Shown: in pieces, positions 26,932 through 35,651 of the stretch | Layout: every line of letters starts with the position of its first letter | Numbering within the stretch: position 1 is the first letter of the stretch | NCBI GenBank assembly: GCA_003158455.1 | Contig: PMJO01000165.1 | Span: 20,941-75,417 of the forward strand | DNA: 54,477 nt | Direction of reading: 5' to 3' | From: Myxococcales bacterium | Lineage (GTDB): Bacteria; Myxococcota_A; Polyangia; Fen-1088 | The notes under the pieces: model-generated | The model's database searches: none | What the model was told of the DNA's origin: nothing | Seen by the model: only the letters and a program-made list of their open reading frames with translations | Program-made: the position numbers and the translations under genes

Positions 26932-28496
26932 CGTCGAACACGCCGAAGAACACCAATTGGCCGGTTCGGTTGCGAACACGGGAGAATCACCTCGGGGCAG
27001 CCGTGCGCGAATACGGGCAAAGCACGGAAGAGACGCGGGGAGAAGTGGCTGCTTACGCGCGCGTGCTGGCCCGCGTGGGCCGGCGGTCCCGACGTATTCC
27101 CATGCTGGCCGCTGGCCTGGCCATGGCGGGAGGGTTGACGGTAGTGGCGCTGGTCGTGCTTCATCGAGTTGCCGCCGTGCCTGCACCCGGTGTCACGGCC
27201 GCCTCTCGCTCCGAGCTGCCCGTCTCGGCACCACCCCGTCCGGCATCCACTGAAACATCGCTGCCCGCGGCTCAGCCTTCCCAGACGCCACCAGTACCCA
27301 CGCCGCCGACTGCATCGGTTCGTCTCGGGACGCTGCCCGCTTCGCTGCCCGCGGGAAGGGTTGATCTAGTCGGGCAAGCCACGGCGGTCCTTTCCGCCGA
27401 TGCGGTGGCCAGTGGTCGAGTGCAGGCTGGAAACACAGAAGTCGTGCTCAGCAAGGGCAGTATCGAGCTTCATGTGCTCCCCCGTGCTTCCGGACAACAA
27501 TTCGCGGTCGCGGCAGGCCTCTACCGGTTCACGGTAGTGGGGACTGCGTTCACGGTATCGCAAACCCGATTGCGCCTGGAACTTGTCGTCAGTGAGGGTA
27601 CGGTCGCGGTGTGGCGCGGGACAAGACGTCTCGCCACGGTTGCGGCTGGGGACGAGTGGGCGGTGGATCTCAAACCCGGCGCTTCCTCGGATGAACGACC
27701 GCAAACGGCTCGCACACAGTATGTGCAGCCTGGGTTTGTGGCGCGAGGGGAGCCGCCCTCGCCCGCCGCGACCCCGGCGGCCCCTCCTCCGGCAAGGCCC
27801 GTGCCGGCTGCCGCCACGTTCCCATCTCGCGCAGCAGCGCCCACCGTTGCCTATTCGCCGGTAATCCCGGTGGCGGTTGCAACCGCCCCTACCGCCCGCG
27901 CAGCCACGCCCACAGCGCCGGTTGCCGCGCGCCGCGATTGCGGGCAGTTCGCGGCGAGCCCGCGCGATGCGCTTCCCTGCTATCAAGATCAGGCGGCGCA
28001 GAGCGGACTGGCTGGCGAAACCGCGCAGCACGAGGTTGCCCGACTTTGGCGTGACTCGCTTGGCGAGCCTGATCGGGCGCTTGCCGCATTTCAGACCCAG
28101 CGGTCCCGTTTCCCCAATGGCGTGCTGCGAACCGAGGCGGATCTCTCCATAATCGAACTCCTGCCGCGTCTCGATCGCCACGCCGACGCTTTGGCCGAAA
28201 GCGAGCAATTCTTGACCGCCCATCCCAAGGCCGAACGAAACGGCGAGATTCACCTACTGCGCGGGAACATCTATCGCGAGGTCTTGCGTGACCTTGATCA
28301 TGCCGAGCGCGAGTACGCCCGCGCGGCCGAATCGGGCGGACGGGTTGGCGATGACGGCCGGTTTTTGCGCGCCGTGTGTCTCGAGGCCCTGGGGCGGGTG
28401 GACGAAGCGCGCAGAGCCTATGAAGCGTATCTGCTCAAGCCGGGATCCACCCACGCGCAAGAGGCGAAAAAGCGCCTGGAAGGTCTTCGCCCGTGA
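26928..28496 (+). CDS. FecR-domain transmembrane protein with C-terminal TPR-like region
   Basis: The start is ATG 26928 (ATGA overlap with the sigma stop), giving 522 residues. The N-terminal part is cytoplasmic and helical, then one membrane helix (about 57-79), a Pro-rich spacer, a FecR domain (about 145-250: LSKGSIELHVLP, FTVVGTAFTVS, VSEGTVAVWRG, VAAGDEWAV), a second Pro/Ala linker and tetratricopeptide-like helices (about 340-522). FecR proteins usually bind the cognate ECF sigma through the cytoplasmic part and sense an envelope signal outside. The TPR end suggests protein contacts in the periplasm. Confidence 0.88.
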   Translation: MTSNTPKNTNWPVRLRTRENHLGAAVREYGQSTEETRGEVAAYARVLARVGRRSRRIPMLAAGLAMAGGLTVVALVVLHRVAAVPAPGVTAASRSELPVSAPPRPASTETSLPAAQPSQTPPVPTPPTASVRLGTLPASLPAGRVDLVGQATAVLSADAVASGRVQAGNTEVVLSKGSIELHVLPRASGQQFAVAAGLYRFTVVGTAFTVSQTRLRLELVVSEGTVAVWRGTRRLATVAAGDEWAVDLKPGASSDERPQTARTQYVQPGFVARGEPPSPAATPAAPPPARPVPAAATFPSRAAAPTVAYSPVIPVAVATAPTARAATPTAPVAARRDCGQFAASPRDALPCYQDQAAQSGLAGETAQHEVARLWRDSLGEPDRALAAFQTQRSRFPNGVLRTEADLSIIELLPRLDRHADALAESEQFLTAHPKAERNGEIHLLRGNIYREVLRDLDHAEREYARAAESGGRVGDDGRFLRAVCLEALGRVDEARRAYEAYLLKPGSTHAQEAKKRLEGLRP

Positions 28497-28560
28497 ACAT
28501 TTGGCAGGCCTGCGGCTCTAACCGAACAGATTGCCTAGCATTTCTCATGGAGGTTCAGTC

Positions 28561-31254
28561 ATGCAGAGAGCTCTCTTCTTGTTGATGGTGGCCTGCTTCG
28601 CCCTGGCATCGTGCAAGGATGTCAACCTAGGGGGCGACGGCGTAGGTGCGGGCGGCAGAATTTGGGGAAACGCTGGTGGCACCACCGGCGCAGGGGGCGC
28701 GGGCGGAAGCGCAAGCACCCCCGGAACAGGTGGGTCAACGCGAACCGGCGGCACCACCGGCGCGACAGGCGGCACAACATCTTCCCAACCAAATTGCGCG
28801 ATGGTCGGCTGCAGCCCACCTCCGCTCTGCAGCGAGGGCTGCACGGCACCATGCGGTTGCTGTCCCTGTACCACGGGTCAACGCAGCGGCGACCTCATCT
28901 GCACCAAGAACGGCTGCTACGCTTCGGCCGTAGCGCCCGACGCAGCCGGGCTTGACCAAGCCGTCGACGCGCCTCAGGCCGACGCACGGCAAGGCGGGGC
29001 GGGCGGCGGCGGAGGCATCACCGGCGCGGGCGGCAGCGCAGCCGGTGGCACGACCGGTATCGGGGGCGCGACCGAGGTATGCCCCAAGCCGCAGGCCCAA
29101 GCCTGCTACTACGTATCACCATCCGGCAGCGACACCAATGACGGGAGCGTAGGTGCGCCCTTCCAGACGATCACCAAAGCCCGTGACGTGGTTAGCACGG
29201 TCAATACCAATATGACCGGCGACATCTACGTCTATCTGCGAGGCGGCGACTACCGGATCACCAGCGCCATAGCCTTTGCAGTCAAGGATTCAGGCACGGG
29301 CAACCACCGCATCTACTATCAAGCCTACCCCGGTGAAACGCCTGTTATCAACGGTGCACAGAAAGTCACGGGATGGACCGTGAGCAGTGGCAGCGTCTAC
29401 AAGGCTACCCTCGCCCGCACGACGAAGTTGCGGAACCTCTATGTGAACGACGCGAGGGCCAATATGACCAGCAAGACCGTCACCTCCAAAGGCGGGACCG
29501 GGACCTACTCCGTTACCGCCGGACAAGCTGCGTGGGCGTGGAACAGTGGCAGCGGCAGCGACGGGATCACGTACGGCGCCTCGGATATTCCGGACATGAC
29601 CACCAACAAGGACGACCTAGAGATAGTCAACAGCACCACGTGGAACGAGAACATCGTGTGCAGCCGTGACGTGACGACCGCTTCCGATGGCAGCAAGGCG
29701 GTGATGTTGCAGCAGCCCTACGGGGCCATTGCCCAATTGCCAGGATGGAGTTCCGGCTTCAGCGTTTCCGGTAGTCACAAGGTCTTCAACGCGTTCGCCT
29801 GGCTGACTTCTGCGGGGCAGTTCTACTTCGACAAGACCACAGGAACGCTCTACTACTATCCGCGCTCGGGTGAGGACATGAGCACCGCGGATGTGGAGGC
29901 GCCGGTGGCGGAGAGCCTGATTAGTATCGCCGGGACTTCGAACACGAGCAGGGTCAAGAACATCACCATCCAAGGTATCACCTTCGCCAACACGGACTAC
30001 AGCCTCGTCAATGTCGGAAACTCCTACGGCAAGGCGAGCGTACAGGGGGCCACGGCATTCATCGCCTACGGTACTGGTGACTGGCACGCCTCCAAGTACG
30101 AGATCGTCGACACGTTCCCAGGGATGATCATGGTGAGTAGCGCCGATTCGATCAACATCGTCGGCAATGTGGTCAAGCACAGCGGCAATGAGGGAATTTC
30201 GATGATCAACGACGTCATCAACTCCAACATCATTGGCAACTACATCACCGACGTTGCTGGCAGCGGCATGACGATAGGCCACCCGCAGCATGTCTACATA
30301 GGAGACGGGGGCACCCACGAGAAGTACGCCAAGGGGGTAGAGGGAGCTTGCACCAAAGATACGATCAACAACAACGTCGTCTACAACGTGAGCACTCTCC
30401 CCGGGTTCGGCGGACATTCGGGGATCACGGCGTTCTTCGTGGACACGCTCACGATTACCCACAACCTCATCCACTCGACCGCCTACAACGGGATCAATCT
30501 AGGATGGGGATGGAAGAATTTCACCGACTCAACTACCTGCAAGAACAATACGTGTAGCTTCAATCGGTTCAACAACATGATGACCCGATTGCACGACAGC
30601 GGTGCGGTCTACACCATCGGGCAGGAGCCGGGGACCAACATCAACCAGAACTACGTCAAAGGGATTCCGAACAACTCGTCAGGGCCCACGTATGGTCTGC
30701 ACAACGACGAGGGGAGCGCGTACATCACGGAGAACGACAACGTCCTCGACATCGACAAGGGCGTCACGTACACCATCAACTGCGAGGACTACGGGGCGAA
30801 GCACGACCTGACCATTCTGAGGACGTACGCGACGGTCAACAAGATGGGGGCCCCCCCGCCGACCAGCACGATCGACACGCCGATCGTGGTCGCCGACGCC
30901 GTGTGGCCCGTCACACAGTATGGCTATTGCGTGGCCTCCGGAGTTGAGGACACCTACCGAAGCATCGTACCGAGCGCCCTGGTCTCGACACCGGACTTTG
31001 TTTTTCCGGCCAGTTGCTCTGCGCCTAAAGGGACCGCAACGCTCACCATCAGAAGCAGCGGCAGCGCCTCGAACACGGTTTGGTTCGCCCCCGCCGGTAC
31101 GACGACTTTTACTGAGGGCGCCACCATGACGAAGGCGGCGGGAGATGCGACATCGATTGCGGTTCCTACGACGGCGGGAAGCTACAAGCTGTCTGTCGTG
31201 GATTCCCAGGGCAAGAAGCTGGGCGAATCGGCTGCCCTGTTGCGGGTGAATTGA
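28561..31254 (+). CDS. Secreted lipoprotein with right-handed parallel beta-helix
   Basis: The start is ATG 28561, set by GGAGGT six bases upstream; an ATG at 28531 lacks a site. The 897-residue product has a lipoprotein signal (CFALASC), a Gly/Thr-rich linker, a short Cys-rich segment (CSEGCTAPCGCCPCTTGQ), a second Gly-rich linker, then a large domain starting CYYVSPSGSDTNDGS. Repeated short turns (KNITIQGITFANTDYSL, INIVGNVVKHSGNEGI, SNIIGNYITDVAG) are typical of PbH1 beta-helix proteins, many of which bind or cleave polysaccharides. No catalytic triad was identified. A small beta domain ends the protein. Confidence 0.85.
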   Translation: MQRALFLLMVACFALASCKDVNLGGDGVGAGGRIWGNAGGTTGAGGAGGSASTPGTGGSTRTGGTTGATGGTTSSQPNCAMVGCSPPPLCSEGCTAPCGCCPCTTGQRSGDLICTKNGCYASAVAPDAAGLDQAVDAPQADARQGGAGGGGGITGAGGSAAGGTTGIGGATEVCPKPQAQACYYVSPSGSDTNDGSVGAPFQTITKARDVVSTVNTNMTGDIYVYLRGGDYRITSAIAFAVKDSGTGNHRIYYQAYPGETPVINGAQKVTGWTVSSGSVYKATLARTTKLRNLYVNDARANMTSKTVTSKGGTGTYSVTAGQAAWAWNSGSGSDGITYGASDIPDMTTNKDDLEIVNSTTWNENIVCSRDVTTASDGSKAVMLQQPYGAIAQLPGWSSGFSVSGSHKVFNAFAWLTSAGQFYFDKTTGTLYYYPRSGEDMSTADVEAPVAESLISIAGTSNTSRVKNITIQGITFANTDYSLVNVGNSYGKASVQGATAFIAYGTGDWHASKYEIVDTFPGMIMVSSADSINIVGNVVKHSGNEGISMINDVINSNIIGNYITDVAGSGMTIGHPQHVYIGDGGTHEKYAKGVEGACTKDTINNNVVYNVSTLPGFGGHSGITAFFVDTLTITHNLIHSTAYNGINLGWGWKNFTDSTTCKNNTCSFNRFNNMMTRLHDSGAVYTIGQEPGTNINQNYVKGIPNNSSGPTYGLHNDEGSAYITENDNVLDIDKGVTYTINCEDYGAKHDLTILRTYATVNKMGAPPPTSTIDTPIVVADAVWPVTQYGYCVASGVEDTYRSIVPSALVSTPDFVFPASCSAPKGTATLTIRSSGSASNTVWFAPAGTTTFTEGATMTKAAGDATSIAVPTTAGSYKLSVVDSQGKKLGESAALLRVN

Positions 31255-31283
31255 GGCATCGATGGTGGATGCGGGCCCCAATG

Positions 31284-31526
31284 CTAGCGAACTCGGCCGC
31301 GCGTTCGTCGCAAGCGAATCGCGCAGACTGCGGCGAGCGCGAGCAGCACTCCCGGGCAGTCGGAATTGCGACTGGTGTTGCACGAGCAACCCCTGTTGCT
31401 CTTGCTGAGAGGCGTGGTGGCGGCGGCGACTGCTACCGCCGTAGAATCTACTGTGCCGGTTGAACCTCCGGAGCCCGAGTCGGGATCGCTGGCTACCGGA
31501 GCATCACACCCTGAAGAACAATCAAA
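31284..31526 (-). pseudogene. Orphan MYXO-CTERM-like C-terminal tail
   Basis: On the minus strand, within the gap between two plus-strand genes, an open frame of 81 codons ends in TAG. It encodes a Gly/Ser/Thr linker, then RGCSCNTS, a Cys-Pro and a hydrophobic helix (PGVLLALAAVCAIRL), then RRTRGR. This is the layout of the MYXO-CTERM sorting tail of myxobacterial surface proteins. There is no start codon in frame and no upstream coding body; the frame meets a stop just inside the S41 gene. It looks like the leftover 3' end of a lost gene. Confidence 0.55.
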
Positions 31527-31547
31527 CGCGACCGGAGACCACCTCGT

Positions 31548-33581
31548 ATGAAGAAGCCGTTGGTGACCTATTGGGCATTGATCATATCATCGTCATTCGC
31601 AGCATCGGCCGCAGCGAAGACCTCGGATCCGTGTGACTTCGAATCGAGCGGGAACAGCGCTTTTCCCTACGCGCAGGTCATGAGCTGCTATCGGCAGGTT
31701 CCATTCTCCGCAGCGGCACTGCACAATATCGTGCAGGTCGTAGAACAACATCGGTCATTCTCGGACTTGGGAGAAATCTACGACGCTCGCATCCACTGGA
31801 AGCGCGCCTTGGCGGCGCTCGATGCCGCGACGTCGGAGCATGCCTATCCCAATGACTTTGCGCTGCACGAGGCGTTGAAGCGCGAGCACAAGGAGTTCCG
31901 CGACGCACACGTCGCATACGAACCGCCGGCCTGCTACTGGCGCATGCTCAACGCCTTCATGCCTCTGGAGTTTGGTTCGATGGTGCTGCGAGCGGAGAGC
32001 GGCCAGGAGCAGATCGTGTTCGTCGAAGATGCTCCCGTCTTGCCCGATCTGTACCACGCGACTGCCGGTATCGACGCCCGCAACTTCGTCGGGCTGCGCG
32101 TGATTAGTATCAACGGGGTACCGGTACTCGACTATTTCCGTCAGTACGCCGAGCAGCAAAAGAACCATGAGGATGCCGGCGGCGCACTAAACGGCGTCCT
32201 TGCCGATTTCGACTACTCAATTCGGTTTGGCGGGTCGTATGACTCCGTGCCTGATCGTGGCGAGGATACGTACGTATTCGAATCCGTCGACGGCAGGCGC
32301 CAGGTGGCGACGTTGCCCTGGGTATTCGCGTTGAGCAGCCAGATCCTGGGAGATTTTGCCGCGCCACTGCCACCAAGCACAAGCACTGAGGAGTTCGTTC
32401 GATTGTGTGAGCAAGGTCCAGCAGGTGAAGCTCGCAGTGCGACCGGCGTCGCGCAAAGGGCCCACGCTTGGGGCCTGCACCTGCCTGTGGACCGCTATAG
32501 GCACGAGGCCGTGCGCCGCCTGCGCGCACAACGGCATCCGCACGTGGCACGGAACGGCTACTTCGAAGTGGCTCCTGAGCGACTCGGTGAGAATGTGCAG
32601 GAGATCATCGCGCTCACCCAGGGGGCGCGCGTGGTTCAAGTGGACCATCACGTGACCGCACTCCAATTGGGCGATACCTTGGAATGGGCAGATGTGGCGC
32701 GCCAGGGTATTGAGTATGCGTGCGCCCACAGCGATCGACTGGTCATTGACGTGCGGAGCAACCATGGCGGCGGCGATACCGTCATTCGCTGGCTGCACCA
32801 CTTCCTGTTTCCGGAAGATGGGACGCTGGTTGCGGCCGGGCTGCTGCCCGTGCGCCTGCGTAACGACAATCCAACCTTCAACGAAGTCCTCTCCAACTTC
32901 GCCAGAGCGACGGCGGAATTCTTGCCCGAGCTGGGCAATGACCCCTGCGCGTTGTTCTTCGTCCCAGGATGCCTTGCGGACGTCGACCGTGGCACACCAC
33001 TCTCGAGCAGTCGATATGACTGGTTCCTGAGGCCGACCCAGGACGAGTGGCGTGGCGGGCAGCTCGTGACATTGAGCCGACAGGTCGGGTTGCCCAATTA
33101 CTTCGACCCCACGTTCGACAGTGCGAGCTGTGTCGGGCGATTCGCTGGGGACGATCTGGTCATCGTGACCAACGGTTCGAACGCGAGTGGGGGCTACTTC
33201 TTGCCGGCGGCCTTCAAGGGCGACGGCGTGATCGTCAATACAGGGGGCATCCTCGGTGAGCCGATGGCAATGGGGCGTGCGCGCGGCGGAGCGACGATTC
33301 CCGGCTCGATTTGGGCCGAAGCGGCGCAATGGGTCGAGATCGTGTCGAGCGGCCAGATCACGTTCAAGCATCGGGTCGCTGGCTTTCAACGACCGGTCGA
33401 GAGCCAAATGGAAATGCTGGGGGCCTATCGCAAAGACCGCAAGACGTTGCACATCAACGATCCGGTCGAGGCGGATCTGCGCGTCTATGTCTGGACGAAT
33501 CAGGCGGGATCCGAAGACTTCGTCTATGACCGCGTGCTACGGGCGGTGGAGGAGCGACGCGGAGCCAATTCGCGGAAGTGA
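31548..33581 (+). CDS. S41 family peptidase-like exported protein (CPAF-like)
   Basis: This 677-residue protein has an N-terminal signal (LIISSSFAASAAAKT). A middle PDZ-like stretch reads NFVGLRVISINGVPVLDYF. The C-terminal half has the S41 core: LVIDVRSNHGGGDTV (near residue 401) and IVTNGSNASGGYFLP, where Ser547 sits at the expected nucleophile position. The long N-terminal region and split core resemble CPAF-type and fungal S41 enzymes more than CtpA. It probably cleaves proteins in the periplasm or outside the cell. The catalytic base was not identified, so activity is inferred. Confidence 0.72.
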   Translation: MKKPLVTYWALIISSSFAASAAAKTSDPCDFESSGNSAFPYAQVMSCYRQVPFSAAALHNIVQVVEQHRSFSDLGEIYDARIHWKRALAALDAATSEHAYPNDFALHEALKREHKEFRDAHVAYEPPACYWRMLNAFMPLEFGSMVLRAESGQEQIVFVEDAPVLPDLYHATAGIDARNFVGLRVISINGVPVLDYFRQYAEQQKNHEDAGGALNGVLADFDYSIRFGGSYDSVPDRGEDTYVFESVDGRRQVATLPWVFALSSQILGDFAAPLPPSTSTEEFVRLCEQGPAGEARSATGVAQRAHAWGLHLPVDRYRHEAVRRLRAQRHPHVARNGYFEVAPERLGENVQEIIALTQGARVVQVDHHVTALQLGDTLEWADVARQGIEYACAHSDRLVIDVRSNHGGGDTVIRWLHHFLFPEDGTLVAAGLLPVRLRNDNPTFNEVLSNFARATAEFLPELGNDPCALFFVPGCLADVDRGTPLSSSRYDWFLRPTQDEWRGGQLVTLSRQVGLPNYFDPTFDSASCVGRFAGDDLVIVTNGSNASGGYFLPAAFKGDGVIVNTGGILGEPMAMGRARGGATIPGSIWAEAAQWVEIVSSGQITFKHRVAGFQRPVESQMEMLGAYRKDRKTLHINDPVEADLRVYVWTNQAGSEDFVYDRVLRAVEERRGANSRK

Positions 33582-33692
33582 AATTGCGCTGTCCGCGAAT
33601 CGCAGGAGCCAGCACCAGGCGCACGGCATATCTGTGCCGGGCTGCGAACCGCAACGACGTGGTATCATAGGAAAATGGCAAGGAGGCCCGTG

Positions 33693-35204
33693 ATGACGAG
33701 ACTGGCGAGGACCCCGGCGATTCTCGGGATTGTTGCAGGTGGCATGCTTGCGGCAGGCTTGCCCACCGGCTGCAGCAGCAACCAATCGGGGCACGCACCT
33801 GCGCTTGACGCGGCTGCGGGCCATGGCGGTGCCACTGCGGCCCCCGGGAGCGGAGGCAGCGCCGCTGGGGGCGTCGTCAGAACTGGCGGCATCATGGCAC
33901 CCGGTGGATCCACGACAACCGGCGGCGTCGTAGGAGGAGGTGGCACGACCGGACTTGGGGGAGCCGGCGGAGCGACGGGAACTGGCGGCACCACGCGAGC
34001 CGGCGGTGCGACGGGAGCCGGCGGCACCACGCGAGCCGGCGGTGCGACGGGAGCCGGCGGCACCACGGCATCTGGCGGCGCCAGCGGCATGACGGGATCC
34101 GGCGGTACCACGGGAAGCGGCGGCGCGATCGGAGCGGGAGGAGCCACGCAAACCGGCGGCACCACCGCATCGCCACCCGTCGACGCTGGCGCCAGCAGTT
34201 GCAACAACCCCTTGCCGCTCCAGTGCGGCGACCGGCTAAACCACAGCACGCTCATTCAAGGCCGGGCCAACGTCTGGTACGGCTACAATTGTACGCAGCG
34301 CTATGAATCGGGGCGAGAAGCGATCTACGCTTTTCAGACCACAGCGGCCTGCCAGGTGGCCTTACAGCTCAAGAACCTCACCGTGGATCTCGATTTGTTC
34401 GTGCTGACAGGCTGTGTTCCGGGGCCCTACGACAAGTGTTCTTCAACCCCCCTGGATCTCCAGACCATCGAAAAGGTAAACTTCACTTCGCAAGCAGGCC
34501 AGCCGTATTTCGTCGTGGTGGATGGCTACGACGATGCTGCGGGAACCTATACCCTGCAGGTCGATTGCACGTGCAACCCGGATGCGGGAACCAGCGACGC
34601 ATCTCGAACCGACGCCTGGGGTGACAGTGCGGTCGCTCCTGGCTGCGATCTCGATGTCGCCGCGAAGGCCATCGCCGCTAGTGGTGTCAACGCCGTAGGA
34701 TCTCCGCAGACGCTCAATGTCACATTGCCAACAACTATGGCGACAGACGACAATTGGGGGCTTAAGGAGACCATCTGCCAACAAGGGGGCTATGACATCG
34801 CACCGCTGGCCGGCAAGACAGTCTGTTTGGTTGAGCAAGGCTCCACGCAGTTGTGCCAGGGTGCCCCGTCGGACGTCTGGGTCGTGATGAACGACGGCGC
34901 GGTGGCGTGCATCTACAAAGCCGTTCGTCAGGGAGTTATGTTGGCGCCAGGAGTCTACTCGGTCACTGATCCGAACTGTTCGCAGGATGCCGGAACCAGC
35001 GACAATGCTGCCGGCTGTCCTCAGAATCCACCCGGAGTCGGCCTGTCCTGCAGCAATGAGGGCACGACGTGCGTCTACGACGGCTGCCCCACTGGTGCCT
35101 ACGCGAAGGCCACCTGTACCGCCGGCGCTTGGACAATCAACATCGGGTATTGCCCCAACGACGTCTGCCCGTCGGGAAACTGTTCAACCAGCACCGGTGG
35201 GTAG
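33693..35204 (+). CDS. Lipoprotein with Gly-rich repeats and PPC-like domain
   Basis: The start is ATG 33693, six bases after AGGAGG (33681-33686); the in-frame ATG 33675 lies upstream of that site. The 503-residue product has a lipoprotein signal (ending GLPTGC), a low-complexity linker of about 115 residues with exact 12-residue repeats, then a domain with FQTTAACQVALQLKNLTVDLDLFVL and YFVVVDGYDDAAGTYTLQVDC. This is the pattern of the bacterial pre-peptidase C-terminal (PPC) domain. Two more Cys-rich modules follow, each introduced by DAGTSD. No catalytic domain is present, so it may be a surface-binding or structural protein. Confidence 0.75.
   Translation: MTRLARTPAILGIVAGGMLAAGLPTGCSSNQSGHAPALDAAAGHGGATAAPGSGGSAAGGVVRTGGIMAPGGSTTTGGVVGGGGTTGLGGAGGATGTGGTTRAGGATGAGGTTRAGGATGAGGTTASGGASGMTGSGGTTGSGGAIGAGGATQTGGTTASPPVDAGASSCNNPLPLQCGDRLNHSTLIQGRANVWYGYNCTQRYESGREAIYAFQTTAACQVALQLKNLTVDLDLFVLTGCVPGPYDKCSSTPLDLQTIEKVNFTSQAGQPYFVVVDGYDDAAGTYTLQVDCTCNPDAGTSDASRTDAWGDSAVAPGCDLDVAAKAIAASGVNAVGSPQTLNVTLPTTMATDDNWGLKETICQQGGYDIAPLAGKTVCLVEQGSTQLCQGAPSDVWVVMNDGAVACIYKAVRQGVMLAPGVYSVTDPNCSQDAGTSDNAAGCPQNPPGVGLSCSNEGTTCVYDGCPTGAYAKATCTAGAWTINIGYCPNDVCPSGNCSTSTGG
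33984..34055 (+). repeat. 36-bp tandem repeat inside the PPC-lipoprotein linker
   Basis: Two exact copies (33984-34019 and 34020-34055) of a 36-base unit beginning GGCGGCACCACGCGAGCCGG encode GGTTRAGGATGA twice. A third, partial copy follows. Flanking DNA contains looser versions of the same unit, so the linker probably expands and contracts by replication slippage. Confidence 0.85.
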
Positions 35205-35229
35205 AGCGCACGACCGACTGTATCAGAAT

Positions 35230-35627
35230 ACGCCAATGCGAGCTCGGCCCGATGTCTGGAGCGCTCGCGATTGCACGCAGTGCCATATGTCACGGCCAGA
35301 GGCGATCTGCCTGCTTCGGTTCCCGACGGGCCGTCAGGCAGCCGTGCCCACGCCTGACGGCAATCCACGGTTTGCCCGATGGCGCTGCCGCTGGTCGACA
35401 ACTACCCGACCCTGCCCGAATACAGCATGGTCACCGTCACCCCACCGATTTCGGCGAACCAGGGGTTTGCTGCCCTGGCGCCCATCACCGCAGCGCAGGT
35501 GCAGTACCAGCCCGATGGCACCTACGACGGGCACTTCGTCGCCACCAAGAATCCCAACGCCCGCACGGCCATCCAGAAGATGCTGGTCACCCTGGTACGC
35601 GATCTGAACCCGATCATCGATCCATAA
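35230..35627 (+). pseudogene. Frameshifted gene remnant
   Basis: One frame encodes a stretch with a CxxCH-like motif (RDCTQCHMSRPEA) running to VPTPDGNPRFAR near 35377. The next frame continues with MALPLVDNYPTLPEYSMVTV and stays open to a stop at 35627 (82 codons from ATG 35379). Joined by a single frameshift they give a plausible protein end, but neither part is recognised and the start is missing. The 82-codon part could be translated on its own. It lies just upstream of the malic enzyme. Confidence 0.35.
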
Positions 35628-35651
35628 GTGATACGATTGGGCAGGAGTTGC

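Noticed and set aside
31366-31551. 61-codon plus-strand frame with Leu-rich start
   Set aside because: It is the reverse of the MYXO-CTERM-like tail, which explains its hydrophobic run. It has no ribosome site.
33984-34080. Repeated units considered as a CRISPR array
   Set aside because: The units are directly adjacent, coding and in frame, with no spacers.
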